A stretch of DNA of 64,000 nucleotides. Source: Rhizobium sp. SSA_523. GTDB taxonomy: Bacteria; Pseudomonadota; Alphaproteobacteria; Rhizobiales; Rhizobiaceae. The DNA lies in assembly GCF_030435705.1 (NCBI RefSeq), contig NZ_CP129382.1:434001-498000 (forward strand), read 5' to 3'. Every line of letters begins with the position of its first letter. Within the stretch, counting starts at the first letter, position 1. The notes below the pieces were generated by a model that was not told the DNA's origin, searched no databases, and saw only the letters and a program-made list of their open reading frames with translations. A program made the position numbers and the translations under genes. Positions 39,298 to 45,993 of the stretch are shown piece after piece.

Positions 39298-39458
39298 CGG
39301 TTCGCTGCTCCTCGGACCTGTCCGGTTCCGATCCAATCATGCTCCGATCGAACAGGTCCAAGCCCGGCGCGAGCCGATGGCGAGCTTCGGTCTCGTTCGC
39401 CATCCCGGAACTCGTCGTGCCTAATCATGTCGTGGTCTTCCGACCCTCGACAAGGGCC

Positions 39459-39704
39459 TTAGCCGGACAGGACATCGCCTTCACACCAGGCATCGCGGCC
39501 CCAGGCGCGGATGCGCATGCGCGGTGCGATTTTTGCGGCAATGAACGGCGCGGCAACGAAGCTTGCGACGATTACCGCCGGCAGAAGAATGGTCGCATGG
39601 GCGGAGAGGAGGGGAACGGAGAGAACGGCGATGGCGCCTGTTCCGAACAGAACGGCATTCACCATCATGCTGCAGATGATCGTCAGCCAGGTATCGGTTT
39701 TCAT
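39459..39704 (-). CDS. Small two-helix membrane protein of unknown function
   Basis: This 81-residue protein has two hydrophobic segments (IICSMMVNAVLFGTGAIAVL and ILLPAVIVASFVAAPFIAAK) joined by a short SAHAT loop. A basic stretch (MRIRAWGRD) and an acidic end (CEGDVLSG) follow. I do not recognise the family. The ATG at 39704 has GGAGG seven bases upstream, a strong ribosome binding site. A 9-bp palindrome lies 17 bp before the start. The reading frame extends upstream to the tRNA region, but only this part is coherent. Confidence 0.7.
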   Translation of the reverse strand: MKTDTWLTIICSMMVNAVLFGTGAIAVLSVPLLSAHATILLPAVIVASFVAAPFIAAKIAPRMRIRAWGRDAWCEGDVLSG

Positions 39705-39720
39705 GTCAAATCCTCCATAC

Positions 39721-39742
39721 TTCTGGAGATATTTCTCCAGAA
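39721..39742. promoter_or_regulatory. Palindromic operator-like site upstream of the small membrane protein
   Basis: TTCTGGAGA (39721-39729) and TCTCCAGAA (39734-39742) are perfect complements around TATT. The site lies just upstream of the ribosome binding site of the 81-residue protein gene. The regulator is not known. Confidence 0.5.
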
Positions 39743-39903
39743 TGATGGAAGGAAAACCGGCTGGGCGGCCATCGGTTCCGCCAAAGGCGCAGTTGCGCGA
39801 CGCCGCGGGGCGGAGGAGAGCCGCTCGTGGGGCCGAAACGGCCGTCTGACGCTGGAGGATTGGTGGAGCCATTCCTGGGGGAAATGGCTGTGGAAGTTGA
39901 AAA

Positions 39904-39980
<77 letters not shown>

Positions 39981-39984
39981 ACCC

Positions 39985-40000
39985 GCTTCACGTGTGAAGC
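39985..40000. promoter_or_regulatory. 16-bp palindrome at the 5' side of tRNA-Pro
   Basis: GCTTCACGTGTGAAGC consists of perfect 7-bp arms around GT. It sits four bases upstream of the mature tRNA 5' end on the minus strand. It could be part of the tRNA leader, forming a processing hairpin. Confidence 0.5.
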
Positions 40001-40216
40001 ACGACCTCCTTAAAGACTCGGGCTCGAAGGTGCAAGGCCAAAATGGCAATCCCGGTCAGCATTTATGGGGAGTATCGCAAAGCGCGATTGCTGGCATCGA
40101 TGCGGATGCCGTGCGCCGGAAAGGCGCGCCTGTCCGCGAGGCAAAGACGGGCCTGTCCGGCGGGTCAGGCTTCGGGCAAAGCGCGTGACGCCAGACCGCC
40201 AAGCGATGAAGGCGGC

Positions 40217-40405
40217 CTAGCGGAAGATCGGCGCGCGGGTCGCGTTCATCAACAGTTCCTGTTCGGATGCATAGGGGCCGAGGAGCTTCAGGAGACGGTT
40301 CTCCTCGCGCTGGTCGAGCCGGTAGCGCCGCGCAAATTCGCTGACGTTCCACACCTTGCGAAGGCCCTGGCCGCTCACGCTCTGCTGATCAAGATGCTGC
40401 GTCAT
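40217..40405 (-). CDS. Small conserved-type protein of unknown function
   Basis: This is a 62-residue basic/hydrophilic protein without signal or membrane segment. The central part (VWNVSEFARRYRLDQREEN followed by RLLKLLGPYAS) is predicted helical, and it ends MNATRAPIFR. I recall similar short proteins in Rhizobiaceae, all uncharacterised. The ATG at 40405 has GAGGAG five bases upstream, which supports expression. It lies near tRNA-Pro and the XRE-type gene, in the same direction. Confidence 0.65.
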   Translation of the reverse strand: MTQHLDQQSVSGQGLRKVWNVSEFARRYRLDQREENRLLKLLGPYASEQELLMNATRAPIFR

Positions 40406-40605
40406 AACTACTCCTCGCGCTTTGCCGCCTCGAAGCTGCGGCTTTCGGCCGGGCGACCTTCGTCGCCGACACTGTCAATCCTTGCAGGGTGGATATCGCG
40501 CTTCGTCACAGCCTCAAGCGCCGCAGACTGGAAGCCTGCGGGCTCATCATCTTCCCTTCACGCGTAAACGTTGCAAAACCCGCAAGGTTCCTCGCGCGTG
40601 AAAAT

Positions 40606-40899
40606 TTATCCGTCGTTGGCGGAGCTCAGGTTTTCGGGCCGGATCCCTTCCTCCGAAGGGCCGGTCCGAAGCCGCAGGCCAGGGCCTGCGCCGGGATCGT
40701 CTTCGCCCGATGCCAAGAACACGACGCCGTGGCGTTCGAAGACCGCCCTTAGCATTTCGAGACTTGCCAGGTCGCCGGGTTGCTGACCCGTCTCGATGGC
40801 CAGATAATCGTGATGCGAAAGCCCGGCCTCGGCCGAGAGCGCTTCCGGCGAGAGGTTGAGCATGGCGCGGGCGGCGCGGATCTGTTCCTTGCTGATCAT
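40606..40899 (-). CDS. XRE-type helix-turn-helix protein
   Basis: This 97-residue protein has a Cro/CI-like DNA-binding domain at residues ~1-60 (IRAARAMLNLSPEALSAEAG, then LSHHDYLAIETGQQ). A disordered Gly/Pro/Glu-rich tail follows. The pattern resembles small HTH proteins in which a DUF-like segment (LRAVFERHGVVFL) follows the helix-turn-helix. The ATG at 40899 was chosen because homology begins at MISKEQIRAARAML; the frame is open to 41043. It is an orphan regulator with no obvious toxin partner; the neighbouring polysaccharide genes are possible targets. Confidence 0.75.
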   Translation of the reverse strand: MISKEQIRAARAMLNLSPEALSAEAGLSHHDYLAIETGQQPGDLASLEMLRAVFERHGVVFLASGEDDPGAGPGLRLRTGPSEEGIRPENLSSANDG

Positions 40900-41115
40900 G
40901 CCAACACCCAGGCCGATACCAGGGCTGAGATCTGCGCGGTCACTGAAGTCCGGCCGCGGCGCTGGAGCCCCTCTGCGCCGGCTGCAATGACCGGCGATGT
41001 CGCCGTCGGATCCGAACCTTTGATAGGCATGCCATGCTCCCAATCGTCTTGTGTCTGTCGATCCCCAGGATGTGGAACCGAGGGCGCCGAGGTCAAGGGT
41101 CGCGTAGGGTCGGGC

Positions 41116-42393
41116 TTAGGGCGTTGCCGGAGCTTGAAGCCGGGCGGAACCTGGTCGGGGCACGCGTCTGGCCCGGCGCTCGCTCGCCCGTTCCAGGGCG
41201 TGGCAGCCCCAGACAATGCCGAACAGGATATAGACGTGGCGCCAGTGATCGATATCGATGACATTGCCGATGAGGGCATGCCCCAGAAGGGTGATCCAGG
41301 CGATCATCAGGAATGGCTGCCATGGCCGCTCGCGAAGCAGGCCGCGAAACCCGATGATGAGCGTTGTCCACATCAGCGCGACATAGGCCACGAAACCAAG
41401 CCAGCCGTAAGTCGTCAGCGACTTCAGCCATATGTTGTGTTCATCTTCGCCGAATGTCTTGCCGAGCACCATGGGACCCATGCCCAGCGGACGTTCCATC
41501 GACATCAGGAAGCCGATCTTGTGCCGCTCGAAGCGTCCGAGCCGGGAATCATCGTAATCCTGCACCAGCTTCGCCCGGCTGAGGAAGAGATCGGACACTT
41601 TCTTGGATTGCATGGCGCCGGCAATGGCCAGAAGCACCACGACAATGGCAGCGATCGCCAGCGTGAAGATCTTCAGGCGGAAGGCTGCGGTGCGCTCCTT
41701 CAGCAGCATGATGACGACGAGGGCCAAACCGGCAAAGGCAAACAGCGCCCAGGCGGCGCGGGAGAAGGACAGGAAGATGCCGAGAACGAGGATCAAGAGC
41801 CCCGGCAGATAAAGCAGCGTGCGGGCCAGCGGCGCGCTCAGAATGCGGTACATCAGATAGAGGGCAGGGGCGACGAGATAGGGGCCGAAGACGTTGGGAT
41901 CCTGAAAGGCGCCCTTGGCACGATCGTAAAGCGTGAAGATCTCGGCACCGGGAAAAGCATGGAAATAGCCCAGTATTCCGAGCAGCGAGGTGAGTGTGGC
42001 GCCGAGCACCCAGGCCTGGCAGATCAGCACCAGGCGCCGGTGGTCGTCTTCAACGATTGCCGCGTAGAAGACCGAGGAGAGCGCCAGGAACAGCGAAACG
42101 GCGATATACATCGGCGCGCCGGTGAGATCGCCCATGACTGTCAGGGAGAACAGGCCGCCGATGTTGAAGAGCAGGAAGAAGATCAGGAGCGCGCCGACCG
42201 TTTTTGAAATCTTCAGGCCGAGCAGGAACCACAATGCGATCTGCACCGCCATCAGCAGCTCGTAGGGCGCGGGCTCGGATATCACGAAGCCCGAGAGAAA
42301 CACGCCGGCAAAGACCAGCGCCGAACCGAACAGGCGCACACCGGCGAGCTGCGGTTTGAGAAGCCGGGATCGACTGTCGACGGCGCCGGTCAA
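41116..42393 (-). CDS. O-antigen ligase/polymerase-family membrane protein (Wzy-like)
   Basis: This 425-residue protein has about 11-12 membrane segments and one large periplasmic loop at ~285-340. The loop contains DSRLGRFERHKIGFLMSMER followed by PLGMGPMVLG and the family signature EDEHNIWLKSLTTYGWLG. It belongs to the O-antigen ligase/Wzy polymerase family (PF04932), which joins lipid-linked repeat units or ligates polymer to an acceptor. The start overlaps the end of the hexose-1-phosphate transferase gene by 4 nt (ATGA), so translation is coupled. The most likely role is polymerase of the exopolysaccharide made by this cluster. Confidence 0.87.
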   Translation of the reverse strand: MTGAVDSRSRLLKPQLAGVRLFGSALVFAGVFLSGFVISEPAPYELLMAVQIALWFLLGLKISKTVGALLIFFLLFNIGGLFSLTVMGDLTGAPMYIAVSLFLALSSVFYAAIVEDDHRRLVLICQAWVLGATLTSLLGILGYFHAFPGAEIFTLYDRAKGAFQDPNVFGPYLVAPALYLMYRILSAPLARTLLYLPGLLILVLGIFLSFSRAAWALFAFAGLALVVIMLLKERTAAFRLKIFTLAIAAIVVVLLAIAGAMQSKKVSDLFLSRAKLVQDYDDSRLGRFERHKIGFLMSMERPLGMGPMVLGKTFGEDEHNIWLKSLTTYGWLGFVAYVALMWTTLIIGFRGLLRERPWQPFLMIAWITLLGHALIGNVIDIDHWRHVYILFGIVWGCHALERASERRARRVPRPGSARLQAPATP

Positions 42394-43937
42394 TAGGCAT
42401 TCTCCGTATTGAGAAGCCGGATCGGTGTCAGGAACAGGATCTTGAGATCGAGCCAGAGGGACCAGTTCTCGATGTAATCCAGATCGTGGGCGGTGCGGGC
42501 CCTGATCTTCTCGTCGCTGTCCAGCTCGCCGCGCAGGCCGTTGATCTGCGCCCAGCCTGTCACCCCGGGCTTGACCCGGTGCCTTGCGAAATAGCTTTCG
42601 ACGACATCGACATATTTGCGTTCGCCGGTCTGCGCATGGACGGCATGCGGGCGGGGTCCGACGAGCGAAAGTTCGCCGCGCAAGACATTGAACAGCTGCG
42701 GCAGCTCGTCCAGCGAGGATTTGCGCAGGAAGCGGCCAACCGGCGTCACGCGCGGATCATTCTTGGTAACCGCCTTCTTGGCAGTGGGATCGCTCAGCTC
42801 GGTATACATGGAGCGGAACTTCAAGACGTCGATCACCTCATTGTTGAAGCCATGGCGCTTCTGCACGAAGAAGACCGGCCCCTTCGAGGTCGCCTTGACG
42901 GCGATCGCGCAGCCGATCATCACCGGCCAGGCCAAGAGCAGGGCCAGGACCGAAAAGGTGATGTCGAACAGCCGCTTGGCAACCGAGTCCCAGTCGCGGA
43001 GCGGCTTGTCGTAAATATCGAGCATCGGTACGGCGCCGACATGGCTGTAGGCGCGCGGGCGAAAGCGCAGCTGATGCGCATGGGCTGCGAGGCGGATGTC
43101 GACGGGCAGGATCCAGAGCTTCTTCACCAATTGCAGAATGCGCTGTTCCGCCGTTGCCGGCAGGGCAATGATCAGCATGTCGATGCGGGCAAGCCTGGCA
43201 AATTCCACCAGTTCACCAAAGGTGCCGAGCTTCGGATAGCCGGCCACCACGTCCGGCGAGCGGCCGCTGCCGCGATCGTCGAATATGCCGCAGATGCGAA
43301 TGTCGTTATCGGCCTGTTTTTCGAGCGCCCGCACCAGATCCTTGGCGGGCTGTCCGCCGCCGACGATCACGGCGCGCCGTTCCATGATGCCGTTTCGCGA
43401 CCAGTTGCGAATGCCGAATGCCACCAGATGGCGCAGGCCGAGAAGCAGGACCGTGCCGCCGGCGCCCCAGAGGATCAGCGTCGCAAGAGGCAGGCGAAGG
43501 CCGAACACACTGGTGATGAGGATCTGCAGCGCGAAAGCCGCAAGCCATGCCGCCACGAGGCGCAGCGTGATGCGGTGTGCCGCCCGCAGGGACGGGATCT
43601 GGTAGGCATCGGCGATCTGCAGGAAAAATACGCAGAGAGCGCCCGTCAGTCCCATTGCGAGGAGATGCCAGGCCAGGTCAGCCCGCTCGCCGAAGCCGGT
43701 CACGAGAGCGCTGGCGAGGCCCGCCAGCGACAGCATGGCGCCCTCAAGCAGCCGGATCTGGCCGATCAGCATGGCCGGGCTCTTGGTGGCGTCGCGGAAC
43801 TGTTCGGCAATCTGGCGCGCGAACGGGTTCAGTTCCGGAAGCGCGGTCTGGCCGGCGGTCGTGTTGCGATCGTAAAAATCGGAAACCTTGCGGCGCAGGG
43901 CCTCCACATCGAACTCTTCCTGTGCCGGCTCGGTCAT
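42390..43937 (-). CDS. Undecaprenyl-phosphate hexose-1-phosphate transferase (initiating)
   Basis: This 515-residue membrane enzyme adds the first hexose-1-phosphate onto undecaprenyl phosphate. Four N-terminal helices (~65-175) lead to a CoA-binding-like cytoplasmic domain (IVGGGQPAKDLVRALEKQ at ~190). A further helix (LFDITFSVLALLLAWPVMIG) precedes the catalytic bacterial sugar transferase domain, with KFRSM, SLDELPQLFNVLRGELSLVG followed by PRP, and GVTGWAQINGLRGE. This is the WcaJ/ExoY type. It has TAGGAG eight bases before the ATG and 4-nt overlap with the Wzy-like gene. In an Agrobacterium UPP context it would match UppE. Confidence 0.92.
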   Translation of the reverse strand: MTEPAQEEFDVEALRRKVSDFYDRNTTAGQTALPELNPFARQIAEQFRDATKSPAMLIGQIRLLEGAMLSLAGLASALVTGFGERADLAWHLLAMGLTGALCVFFLQIADAYQIPSLRAAHRITLRLVAAWLAAFALQILITSVFGLRLPLATLILWGAGGTVLLLGLRHLVAFGIRNWSRNGIMERRAVIVGGGQPAKDLVRALEKQADNDIRICGIFDDRGSGRSPDVVAGYPKLGTFGELVEFARLARIDMLIIALPATAEQRILQLVKKLWILPVDIRLAAHAHQLRFRPRAYSHVGAVPMLDIYDKPLRDWDSVAKRLFDITFSVLALLLAWPVMIGCAIAVKATSKGPVFFVQKRHGFNNEVIDVLKFRSMYTELSDPTAKKAVTKNDPRVTPVGRFLRKSSLDELPQLFNVLRGELSLVGPRPHAVHAQTGERKYVDVVESYFARHRVKPGVTGWAQINGLRGELDSDEKIRARTAHDLDYIENWSLWLDLKILFLTPIRLLNTENAY

Positions 43938-44074
43938 GGCCAGGCTCCTATCCCTCGGTCACCCGCGGCAAGCCCGGGAGGGGCGTCGAGGCATGATGCC
44001 TGCGCCCCTGAAGTGCCGCCAACAGCGCCGTGCGTCTACATGATGCGCGATGCTGCTGGAATATCAGCAAGAAG

Positions 44075-45235
44075 CTAAGAAAGTTTTGCGCTTATGACGG
44101 CAAGTCGTTCGCGATAGAGCCGCAACATGTCGTCGGCCATGCTGGTGGCGGAGAAGCGGGCGCGGAAGGCCTGCGCATCCGGCATCACGCGTTGCTGCCA
44201 ATCCTTGTCCTGGATCGTGTCCTGCATCAGGCGGGCGAGATCATCCGCGTCGCCTGCTGTGGCAAGCGCCGCACTGTCACCGCCGAGCACTTCCGGAATG
44301 CCGCCGACGCGCGAGGCGATCAGCGGCTTGCCCGCCGCCAGCGCCTCGAGCACGATATAGGGCATCGCCTCCGCCCGCGACGGAACCACGACGATGCGGC
44401 CAAGGGCGAAGGCCTCCCGCGCCGGCATGGCATCGTATAGCCGCACGCGTTGCGTCAGGCCGCGCTCGGCAATCATGCCGCGGTAACGGTCCTTGTCCGG
44501 CCCGTCCCCCACCATCACGGCGGACAGCGTCCGGCCGAGGCGATGTTCGGCCGCCGCGAGCGCATTGATGAAGACATCCGGCCCCTTGAGGTCGCGCATC
44601 ATGCCGATATAGAGAAAGTCCGCCGCGCTGGCCTGAGTCTCGACCGGTGCGAATTCGGCGGCGGTGATGCCGTTGTAGATGATCCGTGCAGGCGTGCGCG
44701 GCCGGCCGACCTTCTCCTCATAGACATCCTGCTCGTAGCGACAGACGAAGACCAGCTGATCGGTGAAGCGCTCCAGAAAGCGCTCCGCCCGCAGCACGAT
44801 CTGGCCGGACGGCCGCTTGCGGTCGTAATGCAGGCTGCCGCCATGCGGGGAATAGAAGCGGGCGACGCAATACTTCTCTGCCCGCAGCTTCGAGCCGATC
44901 AACCGCACGACGAGGCCGCCTTTGGCGCCATGTCCATGCAGGATATCCGGCTGCAATTTCTTGATATGTCTGTAACTGGCTTGCAGGGCCAGGAGGTCGG
45001 ATGGACTGATCGCCCGCCGGATCGGCAGACGGATCAGGCCGAGAGAAAGCTGCGGCAGCAGCGCCTTGAACAAAGCATCTTCATGGGCGCCGCCGGTCGA
45101 ACTGTCGCACAATATGCCCACCTGGTGGCCTTCTGCCACATGCCGCTCCACCAGGTCGCGGACATGTCGGAAAATTCCACCCACCGGCGAACGGAAACAG
45201 TGGATGATCCGGAGGGGAGGAGCATCTGACATCAT
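44075..45235 (-). CDS. Glycosyltransferase, family 4 type (GT-B)
   Basis: This 386-residue cytoplasmic glycosyltransferase extends lipid-linked sugar. It has the GT-B two-domain form. The N-terminal domain starts LRIIHCFRSPVGGIFRHVRD, with ILHGHGAKGGLVVRL near residue 97. The C-terminal domain has DFLYIGMMRDLKGPDVFINA and the nucleotide-sugar motif PSRAEAMPYIVLEALAAGKP (E-x7-E type) with VGGIPEVL. The donor sugar cannot be read. The start at 45235 follows the Wza-like gene by 5 bp, so they are co-transcribed. The gap to the next gene is 137 bp. Confidence 0.9.
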   Translation of the reverse strand: MMSDAPPLRIIHCFRSPVGGIFRHVRDLVERHVAEGHQVGILCDSSTGGAHEDALFKALLPQLSLGLIRLPIRRAISPSDLLALQASYRHIKKLQPDILHGHGAKGGLVVRLIGSKLRAEKYCVARFYSPHGGSLHYDRKRPSGQIVLRAERFLERFTDQLVFVCRYEQDVYEEKVGRPRTPARIIYNGITAAEFAPVETQASAADFLYIGMMRDLKGPDVFINALAAAEHRLGRTLSAVMVGDGPDKDRYRGMIAERGLTQRVRLYDAMPAREAFALGRIVVVPSRAEAMPYIVLEALAAGKPLIASRVGGIPEVLGGDSAALATAGDADDLARLMQDTIQDKDWQQRVMPDAQAFRARFSATSMADDMLRLYRERLAVISAKLS

Positions 45236-45240
45236 TGCGA

Positions 45241-45819
45241 TCAGAACAGCCGCTCGCGGACATAGATCGTATCGCCGGCGAGCACCGTGCTGGAAATGCC
45301 GGTGCGCCCCGTAAGCACCCGGCCATTGATCTTGCGCGTCACATCGACATCCCGCTGATTGCCGCGCGCCGTGAAGCCGCCGGCGACAGCCACGGCATTC
45401 TGGATCGTCATGCCGGGCACGTAGGAATATTGGCCTGGGCGTCCGACTTCACCCATCACGAAGACGGGCCGGTAGCGGTCGACCTCGATGCTGACATCCG
45501 GATCGCGCAGGAAGCCCTGCCGGAGCTTGGCAGCGAGGCCGCCTTCGAGGCTCGCCAATGTTTCGCCGCGCGCCGGCACCTGGCCGACCAGCGGGAAGGA
45601 GATATAGCCGGCCTGGTCGACCGTGTAGGTATTGGTCAGGTTCGGCTGGTCGAAGACGGTTACACGCAGGCGGTCGCCGCTATCGAGACGATAGGGCTGG
45701 ATCGTTGCCTGCTGGAACGAGCGCGGCGCCGGCTGATAGGAGGTGCATCCCGAAAGGGCTGCGACCAGGGCGCTGGCAAGCGCCAGGGCCATCATAGGTT
45801 TGCGACGTGCGAACACCAT
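45241..45819 (-). CDS. Polysaccharide export outer-membrane lipoprotein (Wza/OPX-like)
   Basis: This 192-residue lipoprotein of the outer-membrane polysaccharide export family exports polymer through the outer membrane. The signal ends in the lipobox LSGC (Cys25). The Poly_export domain is YRLDSGDRLRVTVFDQPNL with VDQAGYISFPLVG. The SLBB part follows with VMGEVGRPGQYSYVPGMTIQ and AGGFTARGNQ. It stops after one SLBB unit and lacks the long C-terminal region and membrane helix of E. coli Wza, so it is a short OPX. It heads the minus-strand run of cluster genes; the Wzc-like gene diverges upstream. Confidence 0.92.
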   Translation of the reverse strand: MVFARRKPMMALALASALVAALSGCTSYQPAPRSFQQATIQPYRLDSGDRLRVTVFDQPNLTNTYTVDQAGYISFPLVGQVPARGETLASLEGGLAAKLRQGFLRDPDVSIEVDRYRPVFVMGEVGRPGQYSYVPGMTIQNAVAVAGGFTARGNQRDVDVTRKINGRVLTGRTGISSTVLAGDTIYVRERLF

Positions 45820-45993
45820 CCGCGCGGACTCCGGCTGAGAGAAGTAACGTTCTGCTGTTATCCAACCGTTAGGGTTAATGCAGGGTAAAGATACGCGCAG
45901 GTGTCGGTTTTTTCCGGCAGGACCGCCTCCGTTAACCCGGCGCTTACCACGTTGATTTAGGTTTGCTCTTCATTCATGAGTTGGAGTGGCGCA
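45820..45993. promoter_or_regulatory. Divergent promoter region of the polysaccharide genes
   Basis: This 174-bp stretch lies between the Wza-like (minus) and Wzc-like (plus) genes. It has several TTAA/GTTAACC motifs, including TTAATGCAGGGTAAA and TTAACCCGGCGCTTACC, which are near but not exact matches to TTAA-N7-TTAA. Promoters are expected on both strands. Confidence 0.45.

Noticed and set aside
39867..39889. Terminator of tRNA-Pro
   Set aside because: AGCCATT/AATGGCT is a 7-bp inverted repeat on the correct side, but no T run follows on the minus strand.
42486..44078. 530-residue open frame opposite the hexose-1-phosphate transferase
   Set aside because: It is a shadow of a recognised gene, without a start signal or family resemblance.
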